This document shows, piece after piece, positions 41,813 to 50,366 of a stretch of DNA of 64,000 bases. The position numbers and the translations under genes were made by a program. The stretch's first letter is position 1. Each line of letters begins with the position of its first letter. The notes below the pieces were generated by a model that saw only the letters and a program-made list of their open reading frames with translations, was not told the origin of the DNA and ran no database searches. This DNA is from Nocardioides sp. (GTDB lineage Bacteria > Actinomycetota > Actinomycetes > Propionibacteriales > Nocardioidaceae): the NCBI RefSeq assembly GCF_030150155.1, contig NZ_JASLGR010000054.1, positions 1 to 64,000 of the forward strand, in the 5' to 3' direction.

Positions 41813-42517
41813 ATGTCCCAGCTCGACCCGAGCGCGATGACCCGGCGCCAGCAGATCGCCGAGTCCTACCGCATCACCAAGCAGGCCCAGCCGAACATCC
41901 CGTTCGTGCTCGCCGGCACGTTCGTCCTCGGTGCCCTGATCGGCGGTGGCCTGTTCTGGCTGCTGCCCGGCTCGGGCATCCTGGGCTGGGCCTTCACCAT
42001 CATCGGTGCTCTGCTCGGCGCGTTCCTGTTCACCGTGATCATCTTCGGTCGACAGGCCCAGAAGGCGGCGTACGCCCGGATCGAGGGCCAGCCCGGTGCT
42101 GCGATGGGCGCCCTCAACATGCTCAAGCGGGGCTGGAACAGCGAGCCCGCGGTGGCGTTCAACAAGCACCAGGACCTGGTCCACCGCGTCGTCGGTCCTC
42201 CCGGCATCGTGCTGATCGGCGAGGGCAACCCGAACCGGGTCAAGACCCTGCTGGCCGACCAGCGCCGCAAGCACGAGCGCGTCGTCGTCGACGTGCCGAT
42301 CCACGAGATCATCGTCGGCAACGACGAGGGTCAGGTGCCGCTGGCGAAGCTCTCGCGCGCCGTGATGAAGCTCGGCCGCCACGTCCGGGGCGCCGACATC
42401 ACCGACATCCTCAACCGGCTCAAGGCGCTCGACGCCGTGCAGGGCAAGGTGCCGATGCCGAAGGGCCCGGTGCCGACCTCGATGAAGGGCATGCGGGGCA
42501 ACCTGCGCGGCCGCTGA
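41813..42517 (+). CDS. DUF4191-type membrane protein
   Basis: 234 residues with two transmembrane helices near the N terminus (PFVLAGTFVLGALIGGGLFWLL and LGWAFTIIGALLGAFLFTVIIF) and a soluble C-terminal part (WNSEPAVAFNKHQDLVHRVVGPPGIVLIGEG). This family commonly follows lipA in actinobacteria; function unknown. ATG 41813 behind AGAAGAG was preferred to GTG 41807. Confidence 0.88.
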   Translation: MSQLDPSAMTRRQQIAESYRITKQAQPNIPFVLAGTFVLGALIGGGLFWLLPGSGILGWAFTIIGALLGAFLFTVIIFGRQAQKAAYARIEGQPGAAMGALNMLKRGWNSEPAVAFNKHQDLVHRVVGPPGIVLIGEGNPNRVKTLLADQRRKHERVVVDVPIHEIIVGNDEGQVPLAKLSRAVMKLGRHVRGADITDILNRLKALDAVQGKVPMPKGPVPTSMKGMRGNLRGR

Positions 42518-42529
42518 GTCGACTGACGC

Positions 42530-42943
42530 ATGCCGAATCCCACCTTCCCGACGGCCTCCTGGCCGCACCGGGTGCTCGCCCTGTTCATCGACTGGATCGC
42601 CTCCAGTCTGGTCGTGGCCGCCCTCGTCGGCTGGCACGACTACACCAGCCAGGGCGGCCCGGAACAGTTCTACGTCCTCATCGTCTTCCTCCTGGAGACG
42701 TCGATCCTCACGTCGCTGACGGGTGGGAGCTTCGGCAAGCTCGTCACCCGACTGCGTACGGTCCGGCTCAACGGCGACCCGCGACCGATCAACCTGCTGG
42801 GCTCCCTGGCACGCCAGATCCTGGTGTGCCTGGTGGTGCCGCCCCTCATCTTCAAGCCGGACGGCCGGGGTCTGCACGACCTCGCCACCGGCACGGCCAC
42901 GGTGACCCTCGCCACCTGGCGAGGCCTGGCCGGTCGGGCCTAG
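42530..42943 (+). CDS. RDD-family membrane protein
   Basis: 137 residues, three transmembrane segments; the RDD signature region is FPTASWPHRVLALFIDWIASSLV, with the Arg and Asp in the first helix, and FGKLVTRLRTVRLNGDP in the loop. Usual neighbour between DUF4191 and glnA in actinobacteria. Transport function has been proposed for some RDD proteins; none is assignable here. Confidence 0.88.
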   Translation: MPNPTFPTASWPHRVLALFIDWIASSLVVAALVGWHDYTSQGGPEQFYVLIVFLLETSILTSLTGGSFGKLVTRLRTVRLNGDPRPINLLGSLARQILVCLVVPPLIFKPDGRGLHDLATGTATVTLATWRGLAGRA

Positions 42944-42953
42944 CAGCAGGGCT

Positions 42954-42991
42954 GTTACATGTCTGAAACAATTCAGACACGGGTCCGCAAC
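42954..42991 (+). promoter_or_regulatory. GlnR-type operator upstream of glnA
   Basis: GTTAC-n6-GAAAC-n6-GACAC-n6-GCAAC, matching the published actinobacterial GlnR box gTnAC-n6-GaAAC-n6-GtnAC-n6-GAAAC in all four five-base blocks with only minor departures and with exact spacing. It ends 10 bp before the glnA -10 element, a position suited to activation under nitrogen limitation. Confidence 0.8.
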
Positions 42992-43001
42992 CGCTCGCTC
43001 C

Positions 43002-43007
43002 TAGGTT
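43002..43007 (+). promoter_or_regulatory. glnA -10 element
   Basis: TAGGTT, 10 bp after the GlnR box; the -35 position (about 42979-42984) falls inside the box and has no good hexamer, as expected for an activator-dependent promoter. Transcription would start near 43014, giving a leader of about 48 nt that contains a 7-bp hairpin GACTGCG/CGCAGTC (43031-43050) one base before the AAGGAGG ribosome site. Confidence 0.55.
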
Positions 43008-43061
43008 GCATTCCATCCCATCGGTTCACAGACTGCGGATGCTCGCAGTCAAGGAGGACGC

Positions 43062-44483
43062 ATGTTCAGCACTGGCGATGAGCTCCTCAAGTTCATCAAG
43101 GACGAGGGTGTCGAGTTCGTCGACGTCCGCTTCGTCGACCTTCCCGGCATCCAGCAGCACCTCACCGTGCCCGTCTCGTCGTTCAACCTCGACCCGATGG
43201 CTTTCGACGGTTCGTCGATCCGTGGCTTCCAGTCGATCCACGAGTCCGACATGACGCTCTACCCGGACGTCACCACGGCGTACGTCGACCCGTTCCGCAA
43301 GAACAAGACGCTGGCGATGCTGTACTTCGTCCACGACCCGATCACGGGTGAGGCGTACTCCCGCGACCCGCGCAATATCGCCCGCAAGGCGCTGGCCTAC
43401 CTGGCCACGACCGGCATCGGCGACACCGCCTTCTTCGCCCCCGAGGCGGAGTTCTTCATCTTCGACTCGGTGAAGTTCGCGACCGGGATGAACAAGTCGT
43501 TCTACGAGATCGAGTCCGTCGAGGGCTCGTGGAACTCCGGCGCCGACACCAACCCGGACGGCACCCCCAACCGTGGCTACAAGGTCCGCACCAAGGGTGG
43601 CTACTTCCCGGTGACGCCGACCGACGGCACGCAGGACCTGCGTGACGACATGGTCAAGTACCTCGAGCAGGTCGGCCTCCTGGTCGAGCGTGCCCACCAC
43701 GAGGTCGGCACCGCGGCGCAGGCCGAGATCAACTACAAGTTCGACACCCTGCTCAAGGCTGCCGACGACGTGATGAAGTTCAAGTACATCATCCGCAACG
43801 CTGCCTGGGAGGCCGGCAAGACGGTCACCTTCATGCCGAAGCCGATCTTCGGCGACAACGGCTCGGGCATGCACGTCCACCAGTCGATCTGGGAGAACGG
43901 CGAGCCGCTCTTCTACGACGAGGCCGGCTACGGCGGCCTGTCGGACATGGCCCGCTGGTACATCGGCGGCATCCTCAAGCACGCCCCGGCGGTGCTGGCC
44001 TTCACCAACCCGACGGTCAACTCCTTCCATCGTCTGGTGCCCGGCTTCGAGGCCCCGATCTCCCTGGTCTACTCCTCGCGCAACCGTTCGGCTGCGGTCC
44101 GTATCCCGATCACGGGCACGAACCCGAAGGCCAAGCGGATCGAGACCCGCTTCCCCGACCCGTCGGCCAACCCGTACCTGGCCTTCTCGGCCCTGCTGCT
44201 GGCCGGCATCGACGGCATCAAGAACAAGATCGAGCCGCCCGCACCGGTCGACAAGGACATCTACGAGCTCCCGCCGGACGAGATGGCCGAGATCGCCCAG
44301 GTCCCCACCACCCTGGGTGACGTCCTTCAGGCTCTGAAGGACGACCACGACTTCCTCACCGTCGGTGACGTCTTCACCGAGGACCTGATCGAGATGTGGA
44401 TCGACTGGAAGACGAACAACGAGATCCTGCCCGTGCAGCTGCGTCCGCACCCGCACGAGTTCGAGCTCTACTACGACATCTGA
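43062..44483 (+). CDS. glnA: glutamine synthetase type I
   Basis: Main ammonia-assimilating enzyme, a dodecamer. 473 residues: [16 protein letters not shown], the metal/ATP segment [19 protein letters not shown], and the adenylylation site [10 protein letters not shown] with the modified Tyr (about residue 401), so activity should be under GlnE control. ATG 43062 follows AAGGAGG. Transcription probably activated by GlnR. Confidence 0.98.
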   Translation: MFSTGDELLKFIKDEGVEFVDVRFVDLPGIQQHLTVPVSSFNLDPMAFDGSSIRGFQSIHESDMTLYPDVTTAYVDPFRKNKTLAMLYFVHDPITGEAYSRDPRNIARKALAYLATTGIGDTAFFAPEAEFFIFDSVKFATGMNKSFYEIESVEGSWNSGADTNPDGTPNRGYKVRTKGGYFPVTPTDGTQDLRDDMVKYLEQVGLLVERAHHEVGTAAQAEINYKFDTLLKAADDVMKFKYIIRNAAWEAGKTVTFMPKPIFGDNGSGMHVHQSIWENGEPLFYDEAGYGGLSDMARWYIGGILKHAPAVLAFTNPTVNSFHRLVPGFEAPISLVYSSRNRSAAVRIPITGTNPKAKRIETRFPDPSANPYLAFSALLLAGIDGIKNKIEPPAPVDKDIYELPPDEMAEIAQVPTTLGDVLQALKDDHDFLTVGDVFTEDLIEMWIDWKTNNEILPVQLRPHPHEFELYYDI

Positions 44484-44496
44484 GTCGCCCCGTACG

Positions 44497-44528
44497 ACGG
44501 CCCGCTCTGCTTCGGCAGGGCGGGCCGT
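44497..44528 (+). terminator. glnA terminator
   Basis: ACGGCCCGCTCTGC (44497-44510) and GCAGGGCGGGCCGT (44515-44528) pair over 14 bp (one G-U) around a UUCG tetraloop, 14 bp after the glnA stop. No U-run follows, typical of high-GC terminators. Confidence 0.85.
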
Positions 44529-44576
44529 GGTCGTTCCCGCAGCCCGACGTTCCTCGGGAGCACCGCCTACTACCGC

Positions 44577-44605
44577 TTGTCGATACTATCGCATAGCGTT
44601 AGGAT
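44577..44605 (+). promoter_or_regulatory. higBA promoter with inverted repeat
   Basis: TTGTCG (44577-44582), 17 bp, TAGGAT (44600-44605), which ends 6 nt before GTG 44612. Between the hexamers is the palindromic CTATCGCATAG (44586-44596), a likely binding site for the HigA antitoxin. Confidence 0.6.
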
Positions 44606-44611
44606 TGCGTG

Positions 44612-44893
44612 GTGATCCGGTCCTTCAAGAACTCCGACACCGAGAAGGTCTGGAACCGTGACCACGTCCGAGCCCTCGGCCCCGACCTCCAGCGGGCTGC
44701 GCAGAAGAAGCTCCGGCTCCTCAATGCGGCCTCGGAGCTGAACAGCCTGCGGGTGCCGCCGGGCAACCGCCTGGAGAAGCTGATCGGCGACCGTGCCGGA
44801 CAGCACTCCATCCGGATCAACGACCAGTACCGGATCTGCTTCGTCTGGACCGACTCCGGCCCGACCGATGTCGAGATCACCGACTACCACTGA
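44612..44893 (+). CDS. higB: HigB-like mRNA interferase toxin
   Basis: 93 residues of the RelE/HigB fold (HigB subgroup): FKNSDTEKVW at the N terminus, RKLRLLNAA-like helix, and QHSIRINDQYRICFVW, which carries the conserved basic/aromatic residues of the active site. Expected to cleave mRNA on the ribosome. Toxin-before-antitoxin order is typical of hig systems. GTG 44612 fits the leaderless spacing; GTG 44609 directly before it is the alternative. Confidence 0.9.
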   Translation: MIRSFKNSDTEKVWNRDHVRALGPDLQRAAQKKLRLLNAASELNSLRVPPGNRLEKLIGDRAGQHSIRINDQYRICFVWTDSGPTDVEITDYH

Positions 44894-44914
44894 CCCACGA
44901 GGAGGGACACGATC

Positions 44915-45217
44915 ATGACCACCACGAAGGCGCACGACCCGATCACCCCGGGCGAGATCCTGCTGACCGAGTTCCTGGAGCCGCTGGGCATCACGCAGTA
45001 CCGCCTCGCCCAGGCCACCGGTCTCCCCCAGACCCGGATCAGCGAGATCGTGCGCGGCAAGCGCTCCATCACCATCGACACGGCCCTGCGCCTGTCCAGG
45101 GCCCTGGGCGTCGACGACCGCTTCTGGATCAACATCCAGACCGACTACGACCTCGAGGTCGAGCGCGACCTCCACGCCGACGCGCTCGCCAAGGTCACCA
45201 CCCTGGTCGCGAGCTGA
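44915..45217 (+). CDS. higA: HigA-like antitoxin (XRE helix-turn-helix)
   Basis: 100 residues: HPGEIL-type start (DPITPGEILLTEFLEPLGI) and an XRE helix-turn-helix (QYRLAQATGLPQTRISEIVRGKR, about 29-51), followed by DDRFWINIQTDYDLE, all characteristic of HigA. It should bind HigB and repress the operon. 21 nt after higB with GAGGAGG. Confidence 0.92.
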   Translation: MTTTKAHDPITPGEILLTEFLEPLGITQYRLAQATGLPQTRISEIVRGKRSITIDTALRLSRALGVDDRFWINIQTDYDLEVERDLHADALAKVTTLVAS

Positions 45218-45401
45218 TCACCGGCGTCGACGGGCGCTAGGCGAGCGTTCCACGGGGCGTGATCGCGGGCGGCGTACGGGGGCCGGAGGCAAAACCGAGA
45301 CGAGAAAGCCCCAGGTCGGCCGAGTATTTGACAGGCTGTGCCCATGTCAGTGGGGGGGCAGACACTCGGGGACCCGTCGACCAGCCGGTCGGGAGGGGTT
45401 C

Positions 45402-46859
45402 GTGGCGCGCCCGCGCTACGGGCCGCAGGCAGCGTTCGGGATCGCCTTCGCGATCCTCCTGATCGCCTGCTACGTCGGGATCCTGGCGCGGATGAGCAAT
45501 CACCTGTCGGCGTTCTGGCCGGCCAATGCGGTGCTGGCCGGAATCATGCTGCGCTACCCGGGGCTGAACCGGCTGAGCGGGTGGTGCGGGGCGTTCATCG
45601 CCTACATGACCGCCGACCTGAGCACCGGCGGTGCGTTCTGGGTGACGTTCGGGCTCTCGGTGACGAACATGACCGGGGCGTTCGCCGTGGTCGCGACCGC
45701 CCGTGGCTGGAACCGGCGCCGCCAGTGCCTGGATGAGCCGCGCGACGTCCTGACCCTGGGCGGCGCCTGCGTCGCCGGGGCCACAGCGGCGATGGTCGCC
45801 GGTGTCCCGTGCAGCATGATCGCCTTCGACACCACCGTCGCCGACGCGGCCCGGTCCTGGTTCGCCGGCGAGCTCGCCGAGTACCTCGCGGTGCTGCCGG
45901 TCATCCTGACCGCCCCGACCCTGGCCGAGCTGCGGACCGCCCCGGCGCAGAGCCGACGCGCACGGCTCCACCGGCTCGCACCCCTGATCGCGCTCCCGCT
46001 GGCGATCGCCCTCGGCGTGTGGATCGGTGGCCCGATGGCGCTGATGATCGTGCTGCCGCTGCTGCTGTGGAGCGCGCTGCGCGGCGACGTCTTCCAGACC
46101 GCGGTGCTCTCACTGCTGGCGACGGGATGGAACCTGGTCGCGCTCGGCTCCAACGTGACCGAGGTCGAGTCCTTCGGCACCGCCAGCGAACTCTCGGTCA
46201 AGGTCGGCCTCGCCCTGCTGGCGGCCGGTCCCCTGGCCGTCGCCGTCGCCGTCTCCTCGCGTGAGGAGGCACTCGACCAGGTCCGCCACCTGGCCCGGCA
46301 CGACTCCCTCACCGGGCTGCTGAACCGCCGGGCCTTCCTCGACGCCGCCGAGGAGATCGTGCGCCAGGCCCGCGCCGCCAGCACCACCGCCAGCGTCTTC
46401 ATGGTCGACCTCGACCACTTCAAGACGGTCAACGACCGGTTCGGCCACCCCACCGGCGACGCGCTGCTGGCTGCCGTCGGGGCTGCCCTGCGCGACGGCG
46501 TGCACCCCGACGCCGCGGTCGGGCGCCTGGGCGGTGAGGAGTTCGCCGTCGCGATCAGCGGCCTGACCCCGCACGAGGCCGAGACCCTGGGCCGCCGGAT
46601 CCGGGCCGTGATCGCCAGCTCGGCGCGCGGCCCCGGCATCGACCTCGGCGACGCCCTGCCCGACGCCCGCGCTCTGCACGAGCTGCTGCCGGTGCTGCGG
46701 GACTGGCCGGTCTCGGCCAGCATCGGCGTCGCCACGATGCGTCCCACCTCGACGATCACGGTGACACGGCTGGTCACGCTCGCCGACCATCAGCTCTACG
46801 AGGCCAAGCACTCCGGCCGGGACCAGCTGCGCGCCGCGCCCGCCCTCGACCCGTCCTGA
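45402..46859 (+). CDS. membrane-bound diguanylate cyclase (MASE1-like sensor, GGDEF)
   Basis: 485 residues: eight or so transmembrane helices (1-290) resembling a MASE1 sensor, then a GGDEF domain (about 295-480) with VDLDHFKTVNDRFGH and active-site GGEEF at 377-381, so it should make cyclic di-GMP. The upstream inhibitory I-site position reads VHPD rather than RxxD, so product inhibition is probably lost. A segment of about 35 residues (SSARGPGIDLGDALPDARAL) is inserted in the second half of the domain. GTG start behind GGGAGGGG. Confidence 0.9.
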   Translation: MARPRYGPQAAFGIAFAILLIACYVGILARMSNHLSAFWPANAVLAGIMLRYPGLNRLSGWCGAFIAYMTADLSTGGAFWVTFGLSVTNMTGAFAVVATARGWNRRRQCLDEPRDVLTLGGACVAGATAAMVAGVPCSMIAFDTTVADAARSWFAGELAEYLAVLPVILTAPTLAELRTAPAQSRRARLHRLAPLIALPLAIALGVWIGGPMALMIVLPLLLWSALRGDVFQTAVLSLLATGWNLVALGSNVTEVESFGTASELSVKVGLALLAAGPLAVAVAVSSREEALDQVRHLARHDSLTGLLNRRAFLDAAEEIVRQARAASTTASVFMVDLDHFKTVNDRFGHPTGDALLAAVGAALRDGVHPDAAVGRLGGEEFAVAISGLTPHEAETLGRRIRAVIASSARGPGIDLGDALPDARALHELLPVLRDWPVSASIGVATMRPTSTITVTRLVTLADHQLYEAKHSGRDQLRAAPALDPS

Positions 46860-46875
46860 ACGGCCCTGCGGGCGC

Positions 46876-49026
46876 TTAGCCGCCGAACTCGTCGCCGTCC
46901 AGATCGACCGAGGTCGCCAGGCTGAGGTCGGTCGCGCTGTGGCCGACGGCGACGTCGTAGCGACCGGCCTCGATCCGCCACCGCCCCGAGAACCCGTCAG
47001 CGCCGTCGTAACGGGCCAGGACCCGCCGCTCGGCGACCAGGCTCACCTCGGCGGACTCCCCCGGCGCCAGCTCGACGCGCGAGAACGCCAGCAGCCGCTG
47101 CCGGACCTGACCGTTCACCGCCGTCAGATACAGCTGCGGTACGTCGGCACCGGACCGCTCCCCGACGTTGCGGACCCGCACCGTGGCGGCCACCGTCGGC
47201 CCCGCCTCGACGCGAAGGTCCTCGTAGACGAAGGTCGTGTAGCTCAGGCCGTGGCCGAATCCGAAGAGCGGCTCGGCGCCGGTGGCCGCACACCAGCGGT
47301 AGCCGACCTCGGCGCCCTCGTCGTACCGGATCGTGGTCGGCGTACCCCAGGCAGTGTCGAGTCCGGGCAGCACCGGGCGTGGGTGGTCGGCGAGGCTGCG
47401 CGGGAACGTCATCGGCAGCCGCCCCGAGGGAACCACGGCACCGGTGAGCACCTCCGCGATCGCACGCCCGCCGCCCTGCCCCGGATACCAGGCCTGGAGC
47501 ACCGCTCGGACCTTGTCCAGCCACGGCATCTCCACCGGGTTGCCCGTCTCCAGGACGACCACGGTGTTCGGGTTGGCCTCGGCGACCGCCTCGATCACGG
47601 CGTCCTGGCCCCAGGGCAGGGTCAGGTCGGCATTGTCGAAGCCCTCGCCCTCGACCCGGACCCCGAACGCGATCACCAGGTCGCAGCGCCGTGCCGTCAT
47701 CGCAGCCTCGGCAGGGGACATCCCCGGGTCCCACTCGAACTGCGCGTGCGGCATCAGCCGCTGGAGCTCGGCCAACGGGGAGGACGGCAGCAGGTACAGG
47801 TTGCGTCCCGCACTCATCTGCGCGTGCGCACCGCCGATCCGCACCACCTCGGCGAAGCCGCCCGGCGGCACCACCGCCGAGGAGCCGCACCCGGTCAGGA
47901 CCCCGACCTGGGCATGGCCCCCGATCACCGCAATGTGCACGGCCGCGTCGGGATCGAGCGGCAGGACGCCGTCGTTGGCGAGCAGCACGATGCCCTGCCG
48001 AGCCGTCTCCAAGGCGATCTCGTGGTGCGCCTCCAGGTCGACGCTCGGCGCCGGACCCCACTGGTCGATCCCGATCTCGAACATCGAGGTCAGGATGCGG
48101 CGGACCATCTCCGAGAGCCGCTCGGCGGGGAGGTCGCCGCGAGCGTGTGCCTCGCGCAGCGGCTCGGTGAACGGCTCGTCGTGCCACAGGATCCGGTCGA
48201 CCTGCGCCCCGGACTCCTGGTCCAGGCCCGCCAGCGCGAGCGTCCAGCTCGGGGTCGCACCCCAGTCGGACATCACCCAGCCGTCGTACCCCCATCGGCC
48301 CTTGAGGATCTCCTCCAGCAGGACCCGGCTGCCGCCGGCGTACTCGCCGTTGACCTTGTTGTACCCCGTCATCACCGCACCCGGCCGCGACCACGCGATC
48401 GCGAGCTCGAAGGCGAGCAGGTCCGACTCGCGGTGCGCCGCCGGGTCGATCACCGCGTCCAGCCAGTGCCGGTTGGTCTCGTTGCAGTTCAGCGAGAGGT
48501 GCTTGATCGTCGAGATGACGCCCTCAGCCTGGATGCCCTCGATCGACGCGGCCGCCAGGACCGCGGTGTGCAGCGGGTCCTCGGAGAGGTACTCGAAGTT
48601 CCGGCCGTTGCGCGGGTCCCGCACCAGGTTCGCCCCACCGGCCAGCTGGACGTTGAAGCCCCGCGAGCGTGCCTCACGTCCGAGCAGGTGCCCGGCGGCG
48701 CGGGCCAGGTCGGGGTTGAACGACGACGCCAGTGCCAGTCCGGCCGGGAGGGCGGTCGCCGTGTCCCCCTCGCGGTAGCCGGGGTTGGTCACCCCCAGGC
48801 TCGCATCCGACATCAGCAGCGCCGGGACGCCCAGACGCTCGACGCCCGGGACGTAGCCCGCGCTCATCGGTACCCCGTCGGGGATGCGCGGGTCCTTGGT
48901 CGGCGAGACCGAGTTGGTCCCCATCACACTGACCAGGAGCGAGAACCGCTCCGCGTCGCTCATCTGCGACTCCACGGCCCGCGCCCGGAGCGCAGCCTCG
49001 GTCTCCAGGCGGTCAGCCAAGCCCAT
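46876..49026 (-). CDS. glycoside hydrolase family 3 (beta-glucosidase-like)
   Basis: 716 residues without a signal peptide: an N-terminal (beta/alpha)8 domain (about 15-310) with nucleophile Asp254 in GWVMSDWGA and substrate segment STIKHLSLNCNETNR, a C-terminal alpha/beta sandwich (about 335-570), and a fibronectin-III-like domain (about 610-705). Probably an intracellular beta-glucosidase or beta-xylosidase; exact sugar unknown. ATG 49026 behind GAGGAAGG. Confidence 0.93.
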   Translation of the reverse strand: MGLADRLETEAALRARAVESQMSDAERFSLLVSVMGTNSVSPTKDPRIPDGVPMSAGYVPGVERLGVPALLMSDASLGVTNPGYREGDTATALPAGLALASSFNPDLARAAGHLLGREARSRGFNVQLAGGANLVRDPRNGRNFEYLSEDPLHTAVLAAASIEGIQAEGVISTIKHLSLNCNETNRHWLDAVIDPAAHRESDLLAFELAIAWSRPGAVMTGYNKVNGEYAGGSRVLLEEILKGRWGYDGWVMSDWGATPSWTLALAGLDQESGAQVDRILWHDEPFTEPLREAHARGDLPAERLSEMVRRILTSMFEIGIDQWGPAPSVDLEAHHEIALETARQGIVLLANDGVLPLDPDAAVHIAVIGGHAQVGVLTGCGSSAVVPPGGFAEVVRIGGAHAQMSAGRNLYLLPSSPLAELQRLMPHAQFEWDPGMSPAEAAMTARRCDLVIAFGVRVEGEGFDNADLTLPWGQDAVIEAVAEANPNTVVVLETGNPVEMPWLDKVRAVLQAWYPGQGGGRAIAEVLTGAVVPSGRLPMTFPRSLADHPRPVLPGLDTAWGTPTTIRYDEGAEVGYRWCAATGAEPLFGFGHGLSYTTFVYEDLRVEAGPTVAATVRVRNVGERSGADVPQLYLTAVNGQVRQRLLAFSRVELAPGESAEVSLVAERRVLARYDGADGFSGRWRIEAGRYDVAVGHSATDLSLATSVDLDGDEFGG

Positions 49027-49130
49027 CGCGAACCTTCCTCGTCGGCGTGATCGGGATCGGCCACGAGTATGCCGCAGCGGGTCGTCCGCCTGACGTCCGC
49101 GTGCTGCCCGCGGGCTACCCTGACAGCCGA

Positions 49131-49169
49131 AGACCGGCGGGGCGTCCTCAGGACGCGCGCCGCCGGTCT
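49131..49169 (-). terminator. terminator-like hairpin after the small secreted protein gene
   Basis: AGACCGGCGG (49131-49140) and CCGCCGGTCT (49160-49169) pair over 10 bp, with an inner CGTCC/GGACG hairpin, 30 bp beyond the stop of the gene that ends at 49199. Confidence 0.65.
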
Positions 49170-49198
49170 CCGCCGGGCTCTGCCGGGATCAGCTGAGG

Positions 49199-49528
49199 TC
49201 AGTGGGTCGACGGCGCCGTGGTCGTCGTCGAGGTGGTGGTGTGCTTCTTCACCTGCACCTTCTCGCCGTCACTGTCGGACTTCTTCTTCCACTGGGCGTC
49301 CTCCTTCTTCTCCTGCGCAGCGGTCTCGGTCTTGGTGTGCTTCGTGGCGTGCTTGGTGCGCTTCGTCGCGTGCTTGACCGCATGCTTCACATGGGCCGTG
49401 GTGGTCGACGAGGTCGGCGTGCTGGCGTTGGCGGCCGACATCGCGCCGGTGCCGAGGAGACCAAGGACAGCGGCAGCGGCGATGCCCGCGGCGTAACGAC
49501 GGCTAGGGTTCTTGGAGACGATCTTCAT
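49199..49528 (-). CDS. small basic secreted protein (Lys/Thr/His-rich)
   Basis: 109 residues. A signal peptide (NPSRRYAAGIAAAAVLGLLG, predicted cut after ANA near residue 35) is followed by a low-complexity mature part rich in Lys, His and Thr (KHAVKHATKRTKHATKHTK, then KKKSDSDGEKVQVKKHTTTSTTTT). No known domain. A GGAAGGAACC site precedes the ATG. It is divergent from the OmpR-type two-component genes 150 bp away, so it may be a target of that system (inference). It might bind teichoic acid or nucleic acid by charge; this is speculation. Confidence 0.8.
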   Translation of the reverse strand: MKIVSKNPSRRYAAGIAAAAVLGLLGTGAMSAANASTPTSSTTTAHVKHAVKHATKRTKHATKHTKTETAAQEKKEDAQWKKKSDSDGEKVQVKKHTTTSTTTTAPSTH

Positions 49529-49679
49529 GGTGGTTCCTTCCGGTCGTGCAGATGCTGTTGCGCTGGACAGGGACCACTGTGCGGAGCCGAACCTGTGCGC
49601 CCGCTGAGCGTTGCTGAGAGCTTTCACAGGGTTCATGCGGGGCTGTCGGGCATGCTGGAGGAGCAAAGGGGGGTGCCTG

Positions 49680-50366
49680 GTGAAGGTGCTGGTGGTCGAC
49701 GACGAACAGACGCTGGCTCGGGCGATCAAGCGAGGACTGGAGGCCGAGGGCTTCCTGACCGAGATCGTGCACGACGGTCTCGCCGGACGGGAGCGGGCGC
49801 TGGCAGGTGAGTTCGACGTGATCGTGCTCGACCTGATGGTGCCGGGCCGCAACGGCTACGACGTATGTCGCGACCTGCGCCGCGCCGAGGTCTGGACGCC
49901 CGTCCTCATCCTGACGGCGAAGGACGGCGAGTACGACGAGGTGGACGCGTTCGACCTCGGTGCCGACGACTACCTCACCAAGCCGTTCTCGTTCCCCGTC
50001 CTGGTCGCCCGGCTGCGGGCGCTGGTCCGACGTGGTGGCCCCGAGCGGCCCCCGGTGCTCACCGCAGGCGACCTCACCCTCGACCCAGCCTCGCGCAGCG
50101 TGCACCGCGGCGGCACGGAGATCGCATTGACCGCCCGGGAGTACGGCGTGCTGCACCACCTGATCCGGCACAAGGGGACGGTGGTCTCCAAGCTCGACCT
50201 GCTCCAGGACGTCTGGGACCTGCACCACGACGGTGCGGAGAACAGCGAGAACATCGTCGAGGTCTACATCGCCTACCTGCGCCGCAAGATCGACGCCCCG
50301 TTCGGGCGGGCCGCGATCGAGACGGTCCGCGGTGCCGGCTACCGGCTCGAGGGTCACGGCGGATGA
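49680..50366 (+). CDS. OmpR-family response regulator
   Basis: 228 residues: receiver domain (1-115) with acidic pair DDE, phospho-acceptor in VIVLDLMVPGRNGYD and LTKPFSFPVL, then a winged-helix DNA-binding domain (about 125-225, LTAREYGVLHHLIRHKGTVVSK; AYLRRKIDAPFGRAAIETVRGAGYRL). GTG 49680 was chosen for the LVVDDE start behind GGGGGG. It overlaps its kinase (ATGA). Close repeats TTCACA/TTCATG lie about 50 bp upstream and may be its own binding site. Confidence 0.93.
   Translation: MKVLVVDDEQTLARAIKRGLEAEGFLTEIVHDGLAGRERALAGEFDVIVLDLMVPGRNGYDVCRDLRRAEVWTPVLILTAKDGEYDEVDAFDLGADDYLTKPFSFPVLVARLRALVRRGGPERPPVLTAGDLTLDPASRSVHRGGTEIALTAREYGVLHHLIRHKGTVVSKLDLLQDVWDLHHDGAENSENIVEVYIAYLRRKIDAPFGRAAIETVRGAGYRLEGHGG

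Noticed and set aside
45285..45320. A c-di-GMP riboswitch
   Set aside because: Only short core-like strings match; the required paired elements and receptor are not apparent, so it is not listed as a feature.
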